Source of the DNA: an uncultured bacterium
Lineage (GTDB): Bacteria > Bacteroidota > Bacteroidia > Chitinophagales > CAIOSU01
DNA length: 23,022 nt
Direction: 5' to 3'
NCBI GenBank assembly: GCA_903861055.1
Contig: CAIOSU010000304.1
Span: forward strand, 1 to 23,022
Shown piece by piece: positions 7,701-14,129 of the stretch. How positions within the stretch are numbered: position 1 is the first letter of the stretch; every line of letters begins with the position of its first letter. The notes under the pieces were generated by a model. It worked only from the letters and a program-made list of their open reading frames with translations, made no database searches and was not told the DNA's origin. The translations under genes were made by a program, and so were the position numbers.

Positions 7701-8954
7701 ATTACCGCTACCGATGAGGACCTTGCCGACTTGCATACCTTTACTTTGGTTCCTGGCTTTGGTGGTATTGACAACAGTAAGTTTACCATACAGGCTAATA
7801 AATTGCAAGTAAATACAAACCTTGACTATGAGGCACAAAGCAACTATGCGGTGCGTGTACGTGCCACCGATACCAATGGTGCATCGATAGAAGCTAACTA
7901 CACCGTAGTAGTAAGCGATGTAAACGAGACACCAACTGGCCTTACTTTATCTGCAACTTCAATCAACGAAAACGAGCCAGCAGGTGCTATCATCGGTACC
8001 CTTAGCATTGCCGACCAAGACAATAGCGACAGCCATACCTTCGATTTGGTTTCTGGAGCAGGCGATGCCGACAACGGTTCATTCTATGTAAGCGGCAACA
8101 TGCTTATTGCCAATGCATCGTTCAACTACGAGGTTAAAAATAGCTACAGCATCCGCGTATCGGGCACTGATCTTGGTGGCTTGAAAGAAGAAGGCATGTT
8201 TACCATAACCATCAACAACGTGTCTGATGCACCGGCAGCAGCCAGCATTACCAGAACTGTTTACAAAGGCCAAAACAACCGTTTGTCGGCCCGCGAATTC
8301 AATGCTGCTTTCAGCCAAGAAGAAGGCAATAGCCAGAAGCATATCCGCATCATGAGTTTGCCGACCAACGGCGTGCTGTTGTTTAGCAATACTCCGGTAG
8401 CTGCTGGTCAAACTATCTTGGTTGCTGAGTTTAACAGTTTGTCTTACACCCCGGCAGGCAGCTACCTAGGTGCCGACGCGTTTACCTTTGCTGCTTATGA
8501 CGGTGTAATGTACTCTGCCGATGCAACGTATGCACTAACAGTAGTAAATGCCCGCACAGTTGGCGGCGCTACTAGCGGTGCTATTGTTAATGGTGGCATT
8601 ATCAGCCTAAACCCAGGTAGCGTTTCTGGGCCAGGTGTTGCCCGCGAAGGTGGTTTGTCTTCAATCGAAGAAATGCCATTGGATATAACGGTGTTCAGCA
8701 ACTACCCTAACCCTTTCCAAGGTACTACTAGCATTAAGTTTGAGCTATCGGGCCAAATGACCGTAACCCTTGAGGTATACGACTTATTAGGTCGCAAAGT
8801 GGCTAGTCTAATTAATGCCGAAGCCCTAACAGGAGAGCAAATAGTTAACTGGAACGGTGGCGAGGCCAACGGCCAATACATTGCCCGCTTAAGCGCAATT
8901 GCTACCGACGGAACAGTAATAACTAAAACTATCAGCTTGGTGCAGATCAAATAA
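4752..8954 (+). CDS. large T9SS-exported lectin/cadherin-like adhesin (1400 aa)
   Basis: Parts in order: signal peptide (1-33, ending GVQAA); a beta-rich domain (about 36-150, with VLEFTDMNGISGWYD and LTLTGSG); a C-type lectin-like domain (about 155-310) with EPND at 272-275 and WND at 292-294, the usual Ca2+ and sugar positions of that fold; two Ig/cadherin-like domains (about 334-450 and 451-560, each with D-F-N-G-x-D-S-F); six cadherin-like repeats of exactly 100 residues (561-1160) with DEN and DxND-type calcium motifs; another Ig-like domain (about 1161-1268); a linker; and a T9SS type A sorting domain (about 1310-1400, NYPNPF). Likely a cell-surface, Ca2+-dependent, carbohydrate-binding adhesin. 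The identical C-terminal plan of the preceding gene points to duplication. The role is inferred from domains only. Confidence 0.9.
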   Translation: MKNLKLNFQNVARLRKSILAICMVFGVAYGVQAAPVPSTPPYLATVDNSGSYYGAGTGALVAPNLTLTSDPSITFNTAKVTIGAGFISSDVLEFTDMNGISGWYDSNTGILTLTGSGSAADYQAALRSVRFYNTTTLISSTSTRNINFIIGAALYNEYNGHFYELVDEGDAIEWTVAKNNAAAKSLYGLQGYLVTVTSSTENDFVSQKINSDTWMGASDEASEGIWRWVSGPEGSEAGGLGRHFSDQFKTDVCSADQAQGINGYFAAWAYGEPNDCGDDEDVAHFIGSTGAWNDYPHNGGVSYYLVEYGGMPGDPSLQLTDNITMTVFPTPNYAPVLTDASVAVNEDGSIVLLDEISANNAGTFSDINNDDPHSVRFESLPAHGTIYQDGGYPALANTVYSFVQFSLMYYVPSPDFNGPDSFELGASDGSLWASTPAMVSIAVNAVNDAPVLEDITVVTEEETPVMISAFTTATTYTDLEGDTISAMQIVTLPVSGMLTLYAQPVTAGDVVYIYEIEHLFYTPNTDFNGSDSFVFNATDGADYAASTATVDITVTSINDSPTDIVSSVASLDENLAVGTVIASLSATDVDAGDSHVYQLISGAGDLGNVYFSLAGNQLMLDNNVNYERTTQLSIRVQTVDQGGLAFEKVILLDVNDVNDTPTDLVLSNNTVDEQQSIGSFVGAFSTADEDAIDSHTLTLVSGAGDTGNSSFAIVNNVLTTAATFDLNTQQQYSIRVRSTDSGLTSTEKVFLINVLDVNQAPTAIALSNATISENNTIGAFVGYLTATDADANDTHTYALVTGQGDDDNASFTLVNGDVTAAEVFDFEAKSSYSIRVEATDATGATFEQVLAITIIDAADSPMDITISTASIDENELVGTLVGSLTTLDPDQAGGHTYGLVGGIGADNNGSFALAGNVIFANASFNFEAKSAYSIRVRSTDGAGNYIEEVITIAVNDMNDAPSNVAINIIGIDENSPIGTAVGNITATDEDLADLHTFTLVPGFGGIDNSKFTIQANKLQVNTNLDYEAQSNYAVRVRATDTNGASIEANYTVVVSDVNETPTGLTLSATSINENEPAGAIIGTLSIADQDNSDSHTFDLVSGAGDADNGSFYVSGNMLIANASFNYEVKNSYSIRVSGTDLGGLKEEGMFTITINNVSDAPAAASITRTVYKGQNNRLSAREFNAAFSQEEGNSQKHIRIMSLPTNGVLLFSNTPVAAGQTILVAEFNSLSYTPAGSYLGADAFTFAAYDGVMYSADATYALTVVNARTVGGATSGAIVNGGIISLNPGSVSGPGVAREGGLSSIEEMPLDITVFSNYPNPFQGTTSIKFELSGQMTVTLEVYDLLGRKVASLINAEALTGEQIVNWNGGEANGQYIARLSAIATDGTVITKTISLVQIK
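6432..8231 (+). repeat. six in-frame tandem repeats of 300 bp (cadherin-like domains)
   Basis: Units begin at 6432, 6732, 7032, 7332, 7632 and 7932. Each encodes 100 residues that open P-x-x-(I/L/V) and carry (D/E/N)EN about 12 residues in. The string TACAGCATCCGCGT recurs at 7245, 7545 and 8145, offsets of exactly 300 and 900 bp, so DNA-level similarity remains in three units. No unit shows an insertion or deletion. Confidence 0.93.
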
Positions 8955-8988
8955 GCACGATAGTTACATAATACAATAGCATACAACT

Positions 8989-9029
8989 AAGTAGGGCTGC
9001 CCAATGATGAGGTAGCCCTACTTGTTTTT
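8989..9029 (+). terminator. rho-independent terminator after the large adhesin gene
   Basis: A 10-bp stem, AAGTAGGGCT paired with AGCCCTACTT, which can be extended by GCC/GGT, is followed by G and five T. It lies 35 bp after the adhesin stop codon. Confidence 0.85.
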
Positions 9030-9159
9030 GGTGGTTATGTGGGCAGTAGCAAAATGCTGATTTGCCCTATTAAGCGGTTGTGTAAAAAGCGAAACTATTG
9101 CTGCTGGGTTTCGTAAAGAGGGGTACTCAATGCTCACACCCTAATCTTATTCAAAACCC

Positions 9160-9276
9160 ATGAGAACTGTTGACCTGGCTACTGTTTGGCTCATACGTAT
9201 TTGTTTGAGCATGTTATTGTTTGCGGTGCTGCTTTCGCTTGTAAAGTCTGGGTCGGCAGCATTGTTGGCAAACTAG
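9160..9276 (+). pseudogene. 38-codon signal-peptide-like ORF, possible stump of a third cadherin-like paralogue
   Basis: The frame starts MRTV, as the short paralogue at 3333 does, and has a hydrophobic core ending KSGSAALLAN before TAG. The preceding DNA (GGGTACTCAA, then TTCAAAACCC just before ATG) resembles the leader of the large adhesin (GAGTACTCAA, then ATCAAAAACG before ATG). It may be the 5' end of a deleted paralogue or a small membrane peptide. The resemblance is short, so confidence is low. Confidence 0.3.
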
Positions 9277-9370
9277 CAATTAAAGTACCGTTATTGTAAA
9301 AAGCCTGTATTGCCAGCCTAAACTGTTGGCGGTGTCTACATACACTATACTATCTTGAATTTTTCGGCAT

Positions 9371-9402
9371 AAAAAAGAGGCTCAGTAAAACTGAACCTCT
9401 TT
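9371..9402 (-). terminator. terminator of the initiator tRNA gene
   Basis: On the minus strand, AAAGAGGTTCAGT pairs with ACTGAGCCTCTTT around a short T loop (one G-U pair) and runs into a T tract. It begins 5 nt after the end of the mature tRNA sequence. Confidence 0.88.
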
Positions 9403-9406
9403 GTAG

Positions 9407-9479
<73 letters not shown>

Positions 9480-9489
9480 ATGTGGAGTG

Positions 9490-9520
9490 CAAATATAGCA
9501 CTATATCTTTAATTTCCAAA
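9490..9520 (-). promoter_or_regulatory. Bacteroidota promoter of the initiator tRNA (TTTG-N19-TATATTTG)
   Basis: On the minus strand TTTG (9520-9517) is followed after exactly 19 nt by TATATTTG (9497-9490), a full match to the Bacteroidota -33/-7 consensus. The mature tRNA begins 10 nt further on. It is the best-formed promoter in the window. Confidence 0.85.
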
Positions 9521-9525
9521 GGGTT

Positions 9526-9738
9526 TCAATCTATTTGTTCAATCGTAAACCCTGCCTCTTGTACTTTTACTATTACTTCGTTGGCACTCAGGCCATCACC
9601 ATTTACGGTAAGTACTTTATCTGGGTTGGTTGTTGCTACCTCCCAGCCGCTCAGGTTGGGCACCTCGTTCATGTATGCCTTTACTATGTTTACACAGCTT
9701 TGGCAATTGATGGAGGTTTTAAACTTATAAGTCGACAT
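9526..9738 (-). CDS. small HMA-domain metal-binding protein (70 aa)
   Basis: A free-standing heavy-metal-associated (HMA) domain of the usual size, about 70 residues, in the beta-alpha-beta-beta-alpha-beta order. The metal motif is partly altered: INCQSC carries Cys12 and Cys15, but the usual Met of MxCxxC is Ile10. There is no signal peptide, so it should be cytoplasmic, unlike the exported HMA protein two genes upstream. It is third in a minus-strand series, 20 bp after the DUF3347 lipoprotein gene. Related proteins are copper chaperones or export-ATPase partners; no such ATPase lies in this window. The metal is inferred. Confidence 0.85.
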   Translation of the reverse strand: MSTYKFKTSINCQSCVNIVKAYMNEVPNLSGWEVATTNPDKVLTVNGDGLSANEVIVKVQEAGFTIEQID

Positions 9739-9758
9739 AACGATGCAATTAAATGGGG

Positions 9759-10328
9759 TTAATTGTATTCAAAAGCTTCTTTAACCACGCCGCAAGTAAG
9801 CATTTTATCGCCAAAGTAAGGGTTCACTATATCGGGTATTTCGCTAAGCCACCATGCGCCTCGGTTGTCAAATGCCATTGGGCAATGCTGCTGGTATACA
9901 TAGTATCCTTTTGGCAGGCCTAGTTCGGTAATGAGCTGGTACATGGTTTTCGACAAAGACTCAAACGCCGCACGCTGGCCCTCAATATCACTAGTGTTAA
10001 TGGTTAGCGCATCCTGCTGCAAGTCTTTTTGTTGCCTTGTCCAGCGCAATTTAGCCTCCTCATCCAAACTGTCTGCCGGGAAATTGGCTGCTGCCAAATG
10101 CAAGGCTAATGCCCATTTGCCAGCCTCGGTGCTTTTTGCGGCAACCAATGCATCGCGCATTTTCAAATAATTGTTCCAAAGTAGCGCCACATCTTGCCCC
10201 ACTACCTCGTTTTTAGGAGCTGGTAACTGCGTTTGCGGCACCTTGGCTTCAGTACTTTCGGTCTCCGCATTTCTGCACGAAGCAAACATTGCTATAGCAA
10301 TCAATGCAACTGGCCAATACTTGTTCAT
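9759..10328 (-). CDS. DUF3347-type lipoprotein with CPM...M..C metal motif (189 aa)
   Basis: A lipoprotein signal (residues 1-18, lipobox FASC with Cys18) is followed by a low-complexity linker (about 19-42) and a helical DUF3347-like domain (about 45-189). The end carries the family hallmark: HCPMAF (Cys149, Met151), then GAWWLS, NPYFGDKM (Met176) and TCG (Cys179). This domain is known alone or fused to CusB-like efflux adaptors, where the Cys/Met residues are thought to bind copper or a related soft metal. It should sit on a membrane facing the periplasm. It starts 4 bp after the exported HMA gene, so the two are almost certainly co-expressed. The metal identity is inference. Confidence 0.85.
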   Translation of the reverse strand: MNKYWPVALIAIAMFASCRNAETESTEAKVPQTQLPAPKNEVVGQDVALLWNNYLKMRDALVAAKSTEAGKWALALHLAAANFPADSLDEEAKLRWTRQQKDLQQDALTINTSDIEGQRAAFESLSKTMYQLITELGLPKGYYVYQQHCPMAFDNRGAWWLSEIPDIVNPYFGDKMLTCGVVKEAFEYN

Positions 10329-10332
10329 AGGT

Positions 10333-10683
10333 TTAGTGTTTGTGTCCGTCGGCTTGGCAGCAATGTGGTAGGTTGGCGCGGGCTTTGTCGTTGCCTGCTA
10401 CTTCATCGGCGCTATATCCGGTTTCGGTTACTGCTTTTTTAATGTCGGCTGAGGTTACTTTCTCCTTGTTGTAAGTAACGGTCAAAACCTTGGTATCCAA
10501 GTTAAGTATAGCGTTTTTAACACCTTTCAGTTTCACTACATTGCCTTCAATGCGGGTTTTGCACTCGCCACATACCGCATTCGTTTTTACATTCAGGGTT
10601 TCGGTCTCGTTGCCGGCAAATACCTTCAAGCTTACAAAAAGTGTTAGAACCAAGCTAAGCGATAGGGTTACTATGTTTTTCAT
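10333..10683 (-). CDS. exported HMA-domain protein with Cys/His tail (116 aa)
   Basis: A signal peptide (residues 1-23, ending KVFAG) precedes an HMA domain (about 28-95) with CGEC (Cys38, Cys41) and the usual RIEGNVVKLKGV helix. The C-terminal tail adds His107, Cys108, Cys109, His114 and His116 (PHCCQADGHKH), a second possible metal site. Periplasmic HMA proteins are known partners of mercury or copper systems. I start it at the ATG at 10683; the in-frame extension upstream to 10740 would hide the signal peptide. First gene of a tight operon with the DUF3347 lipoprotein. Read-through from the 105-aa gene across the 113-bp gap is possible. Confidence 0.85.
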   Translation of the reverse strand: MKNIVTLSLSLVLTLFVSLKVFAGNETETLNVKTNAVCGECKTRIEGNVVKLKGVKNAILNLDTKVLTVTYNKEKVTSADIKKAVTETGYSADEVAGNDKARANLPHCCQADGHKH

Positions 10684-10796
10684 TTCAGGTTTATTTAGGT
10701 TACGAAGGTAATAAATAGCTACTAGCCATAATAATGTCAATGTTGCGCAAATCGTTCAATCAAGGCCAATTGTAACAATTGTTAACCATTCAGTCA

Positions 10797-11114
10797 CTAC
10801 AAATGCTCTAGAGCATGCACATGGCAGTGCGGCTTGTTCATATCGGCAGGCATGCCAGCTTTAAAGTAATCAATATGGATGGTTCGTTCGCCGTCATAGT
10901 CTAACAAGTATATAGCCATTTTATCAGGTGAAAGCTGGAACTGCACAGCGGTGCTATCTTGTTGGTAATATATCTGCCCAACCGAATCAATAGGTTCGGT
11001 AAGGAAAATCTGATAATAAAACGTTGGCAACGATTGTTTGGGTGGCTCCAAGGTTTGCGCGCTAATCCCAAACGCGCCCACAGCCAAAAATATAGTTAAG
11101 CAAATGCTCTTCAT
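10797..11114 (-). CDS. small exported protein with His/Cys-rich C-terminus, unknown family (105 aa)
   Basis: Not recognised. A signal peptide (residues 1-19, ending GISA before QTLEPP) is followed by a short beta-rich domain with many Tyr, Gln and Asp residues. The last dozen residues hold a candidate metal site: His96, Cys97, His98, His100 and His104 (KPHCHVHALEHL). Same strand as, and 113 bp upstream of, the HMA/DUF3347 operon, so a role in the same metal process is plausible but is inferred from position and the His-rich end. The codon pattern and signal peptide support a real gene. Confidence 0.72.
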   Translation of the reverse strand: MKSICLTIFLAVGAFGISAQTLEPPKQSLPTFYYQIFLTEPIDSVGQIYYQQDSTAVQFQLSPDKMAIYLLDYDGERTIHIDYFKAGMPADMNKPHCHVHALEHL

Positions 11115-11191
11115 GATTCTTAGAAATTGATTCTTCTTTCATGAATTTACAATAATAATCCCTTACTTATTGCCTAAATTTATTGCCATCT

Positions 11192-11548
11192 ATGAAAAAG
11201 AAAGTTTATTACTTAGCCTCGTGCAGCACCTGCCAACGTATTATGAAGGAGGTTGGCATTAATGATAGTTTTGAGCAACAAAACATAAAAGAGACTGCTA
11301 TTACTCCAGCACAATTGGACGAAATGCACGCACTGGCGGGCAGCTACGAGGCCTTATTTACGCGTAAATCGATGAAATACCAAGCTTGGAATTTGAAAGA
11401 ACAAGTTTTGGGTGAAAACGAATATCGCGATTTGATTTTGAAAGAATATACTTTTCTAAAGCGCCCTGTTTTTATCATTGGCAATGAATTGTTTGCCGGC
11501 AATGCCAGGGTAGCTATTGATGGGGTAAAAGAAGCGCTTGCTAAATGA
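11192..11548 (+). CDS. ArsC/Spx-family thioredoxin-fold protein (118 aa)
   Basis: Length and motifs fit the ArsC/Spx/YffB family: the N-terminal active site LASCSTCQRI (Cys11, Cys14), the central LFTRKS segment with Arg58, and LKRPVF with the conserved cis-proline region. Members reduce arsenate with glutathione or glutaredoxin, or act as redox regulators (Spx). Here the active site is CxxC, closer to Spx-like members than to the single-Cys ArsC, so arsenate reduction should not be assumed; the gene has no arsenic neighbours. I use the ATG at 11192 rather than the TTG three codons earlier. The stop overlaps the next start (ATGA), which implies translational coupling to the hydrolase. Confidence 0.85.
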   Translation: MKKKVYYLASCSTCQRIMKEVGINDSFEQQNIKETAITPAQLDEMHALAGSYEALFTRKSMKYQAWNLKEQVLGENEYRDLILKEYTFLKRPVFIIGNELFAGNARVAIDGVKEALAK

Positions 11549-12546
11549 ACTACCGCAAAAAGCGATATTGGGTACTTGCGCTATTGTTAATAGGCATTGC
11601 TTACTGGGTTTGGCTGGCCCGTGCGCCACACTATGAGTATGTGCAGCACGAATTGCCTGCCAACTTTAATGCCTATTACCAAGAAAAATTGGCCGAAAGC
11701 GCTGCTTTGAATGCCCGGCCAAATAACGAGGAAAAGTTAGTAAGGTTTGCCCCTAAAACAGGGCTAGCGTTTTTGTACATACATGGTTTTACAGCCAGCC
11801 GTGGTGAAGGAGAATATGTAATGGATAGCCTTGCCGAGCTATACCAAGCCAATACCTATTATGTAAGGTTGCCCGGCCATGGTACAAACAAAGAAGACCA
11901 TGCATCAGCCAAGTATAGCGATTACCTTACCGCTGGAATGGATGCCCTTTTAATGGCCCAGCAACTTGGTGATACGGTAGTGCTGGTTGGTGTGAGTATG
12001 GGCGGGCTTATATCAACTTGGCTTGCTGCCCAGCGGCCCGATTTGGTGGATGCGCTGGTACTATCGTCGCCTTTCTATGATTATGCTCCTGCGGCAGGCA
12101 ATGCTTTAAAGGTGCCGGGTGCCTTGCGGTTATTACGTTGGGCGCAAGGAGACGAGCGCGATATGAACCGCACCGATGAGTGGCTTAAAATAATTAGGGA
12201 TGGATATGACGATTATTGGTACCCCGAACAATTGATGCAATCGTTGCAATCGTTGGAAGACCTGAGGAATTTTGCCGCTAATGGCAATGTGTATAAAAAG
12301 GTCTCTCCGCCAACATTGTTGATGTATTACTACAAGGACGAGGAACACCAAGACGGTGCGGCCAAGGTAAGCATGATGCTAGACGCCTATGCCCAATTTG
12401 AAAGCACCCAGAAACAAGATCCGCGCAATAAGCTTGTTGCCATGCCCAATGGCGAACATGTAATGATGAGCCAATACGTTATCTGCGATCAAGTGCCTGT
12501 GTTTGGCGAGATAAAAGCATTTATTGGCCGCTTGCGGGGCGAGTAG
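11545..12546 (+). CDS. membrane-anchored alpha/beta hydrolase (333 aa)
   Basis: An N-terminal signal anchor (about 8-25, after a basic MNYRKKR) precedes an alpha/beta hydrolase fold. Landmarks are the oxyanion-side HG at 80-81 (YIHGFTASRGEGE), the RLPGHGTN strand at 108-115, the nucleophile elbow GVSMGG with Ser151, and the late His305 (NGEHVMM); an Asp near residue 266 is the probable acid. Related proteins are esterases or monoacylglycerol-lipase-like enzymes. The substrate is unknown. The catalytic domain probably faces the periplasm. Its start overlaps the stop of the ArsC-like gene by 4 bp. Confidence 0.85.
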   Translation: MNYRKKRYWVLALLLIGIAYWVWLARAPHYEYVQHELPANFNAYYQEKLAESAALNARPNNEEKLVRFAPKTGLAFLYIHGFTASRGEGEYVMDSLAELYQANTYYVRLPGHGTNKEDHASAKYSDYLTAGMDALLMAQQLGDTVVLVGVSMGGLISTWLAAQRPDLVDALVLSSPFYDYAPAAGNALKVPGALRLLRWAQGDERDMNRTDEWLKIIRDGYDDYWYPEQLMQSLQSLEDLRNFAANGNVYKKVSPPTLLMYYYKDEEHQDGAAKVSMMLDAYAQFESTQKQDPRNKLVAMPNGEHVMMSQYVICDQVPVFGEIKAFIGRLRGE

Positions 12547-12610
12547 TTTATTTGCAAACAATACGAAGATCTATTCTTATCTCGGTTTTGTAAAGGTGGC
12601 TTTCTTTTTA

Positions 12611-12634
12611 TCATTTCAAATTTCACATCTAATC
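12611..12634. repeat. short AT-rich leader repeat, copy 1 (upstream of pepA)
   Basis: TCATTTCAAATTTCACATCT plus AATC matches the copy before ksgA at 17382-17405 at 21 of 24 positions. It lies 61 bp before the pepA ATG. Function unknown. Confidence 0.5.
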
Positions 12635-12695
12635 CCCCATCTTGCTACTAATTGGTTAAATTCGCAACAACGATTATTTAATTGAACAACCCACT

Positions 12696-14129
12696 ATGCA
12701 TACTACTGCTCTTAAAATAGCCGATAAACCCGCAAAAAACGCCGCCCGTATACTTATCGGTTCTAAAGATACCAACTGGGAAAAGCAAGGATTTGCCGCT
12801 GCTTCGGCCAAGTTAATTAAGGTTGAATTGGATAAAAAGATTAGCCCAGTAATGGTCGTTGATGATGGTGCGTACAACTTTGTTTTTGCCGAGAGTACGG
12901 AAAATAGCTACGCAAACAACGAAAAATGGCGTAAAGTTGGTGCTAAGGCGCAAGTTGCTGCCAGCCAATATAAGCTGGATAGTGTTACACTGGTAAATGC
13001 CACCGATAACAAAGATGCATTAACGCATGTGGTTGAAGGGTTTGTGTTGGCCAACTATAAATTTGACAAGTACAAAACGTTACCTCAAAGTAGCAGTACC
13101 GTGAAGGAGTTGGTGCTTTTGAAGGGCAGCATTGCTGAGAAAACGCTCAAGGAGATTGAGCACCTTACCGATGCAACATTGATTGCTCGCGACTTGGTTA
13201 ACGAACCCCTATCGCACCTTACCGCTGAGATGTTGAGTGAGGAGATAACCAAAATGGGTAAAGAGGCAGGCTTTTCGGTAGAGGTACTGAATAAGTCAAA
13301 AATCAAGAGCCTGAAAATGGGTGGTTTGATTGCCGTAAACTTGGGTAGTCCCAATCCACCAACCTTCAATATATTGGAGTATAAGCCTAAAAAGGCGATC
13401 AACAAAAACCCGATAATATTGGTAGGTAAAGGGGTAGTATACGATACGGGCGGCCTGAGCCTAAAGCCTACCCCAAATAGCATGGACCAAATGAAGTGCG
13501 ATATGGGTGGTGCAGCTTCTGTAGCAGGTGCGTTTTATGCCGCTGCCAAAAACGAATTGCCAATTCATATTATAGGGTTGATCCCGGCAACTGAAAACCG
13601 CCCCGGCGGAAATGCCTATACCCCGGGCGATGTGATTGTGATGCACAGCGGCCTTAAGGTAGAAGTGTTGAATACCGATGCGGAAGGCCGCATGATTTTG
13701 GCCGATGCGCTTAGCTACGCCAAAAAGTACAAGCCTGAATTGGTTATCGATTTAGCAACCCTAACTGGCGCAGCTCAGCGCGCCATTGGCAGCCAAGGTG
13801 CCGTATTTATGGGCAATGCGGATGACAAGGTAAAGAAAAGCCTTTCAGATAGTGGCTATGCCGTTTACGAGCGCTTAGTTGAGTTCCCATTGTGGGAAGA
13901 GTATGATGAGATGATTGTATCGGATGTTGCAGATATTAAAAACGTTGGCGGTGCCACTGGCGGCGCTACTACAGCGGGTATGTTCTTAAGGCGCTTCACT
14001 GATTATCCTTGGATTCACATTGATATTGCTGGCCCTGCTTTCCTTGAAAAGACAGAGGCTTACCGTCTTAAAAATGGCAGTGGGTATGGTGTAAGGTTGT
14101 TGTATGATTTCCTTAAAAAGAGGATTTGA
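12696..14129 (+). CDS. pepA: leucyl aminopeptidase, M17 family (477 aa)
   Basis: The M17 signature NTDAEGR (326-332) and the upstream VGKGVVYDTGGLSLK block with Lys245 and Asp250 are intact. Together with Asp and Glu of NTDAEG these supply the two-metal centre, and the Arg of that motif supports catalysis. The family removes N-terminal residues from peptides in the cytoplasm as a hexamer; some members also bind DNA, which cannot be judged here. N-terminal half about 1-170, catalytic half about 171-477; the length is normal. The ATG at 12696 is the first good start. It appears to be a single-gene unit followed by about 300 bp of repeat-like DNA. Confidence 0.95.
   Translation: MHTTALKIADKPAKNAARILIGSKDTNWEKQGFAAASAKLIKVELDKKISPVMVVDDGAYNFVFAESTENSYANNEKWRKVGAKAQVAASQYKLDSVTLVNATDNKDALTHVVEGFVLANYKFDKYKTLPQSSSTVKELVLLKGSIAEKTLKEIEHLTDATLIARDLVNEPLSHLTAEMLSEEITKMGKEAGFSVEVLNKSKIKSLKMGGLIAVNLGSPNPPTFNILEYKPKKAINKNPIILVGKGVVYDTGGLSLKPTPNSMDQMKCDMGGAASVAGAFYAAAKNELPIHIIGLIPATENRPGGNAYTPGDVIVMHSGLKVEVLNTDAEGRMILADALSYAKKYKPELVIDLATLTGAAQRAIGSQGAVFMGNADDKVKKSLSDSGYAVYERLVEFPLWEEYDEMIVSDVADIKNVGGATGGATTAGMFLRRFTDYPWIHIDIAGPAFLEKTEAYRLKNGSGYGVRLLYDFLKKRI

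Larger units (their letters stand above)
9030..9406. other. intergenic stretch with decayed coding traces, no intact large gene
   Basis: Apart from the tRNA terminator at its right end I see no intact large gene here. Two coding-like traces occur: a 38-codon plus-strand frame that looks like a signal peptide (9160-9276), and a minus-strand frame from about 9369 down to 9190 that reads as protein only if one base is added to the A5 run at 9298-9302. The two overlap, so at most one was a gene there. The stretch is best read as a place where genes have been lost. Confidence 0.5.

Noticed and set aside
6432..8231. Regular 300-bp repeats considered as a non-coding array or CRISPR
   Set aside because: The units are 300 bp, in frame and encode cadherin-like domains; there are no short identical repeats with unique spacers.
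4752..8954. The adhesins as substrates of the neighbouring exosortase
   Set aside because: Both end in T9SS type A sorting domains, without the C-terminal transmembrane helix and basic tail of exosortase substrates.
11192..11548. Naming the ArsC-like gene as an arsenate reductase (arsC)
   Set aside because: The CxxC active site and the absence of arsenic-resistance neighbours make Spx/YffB-like function equally possible.
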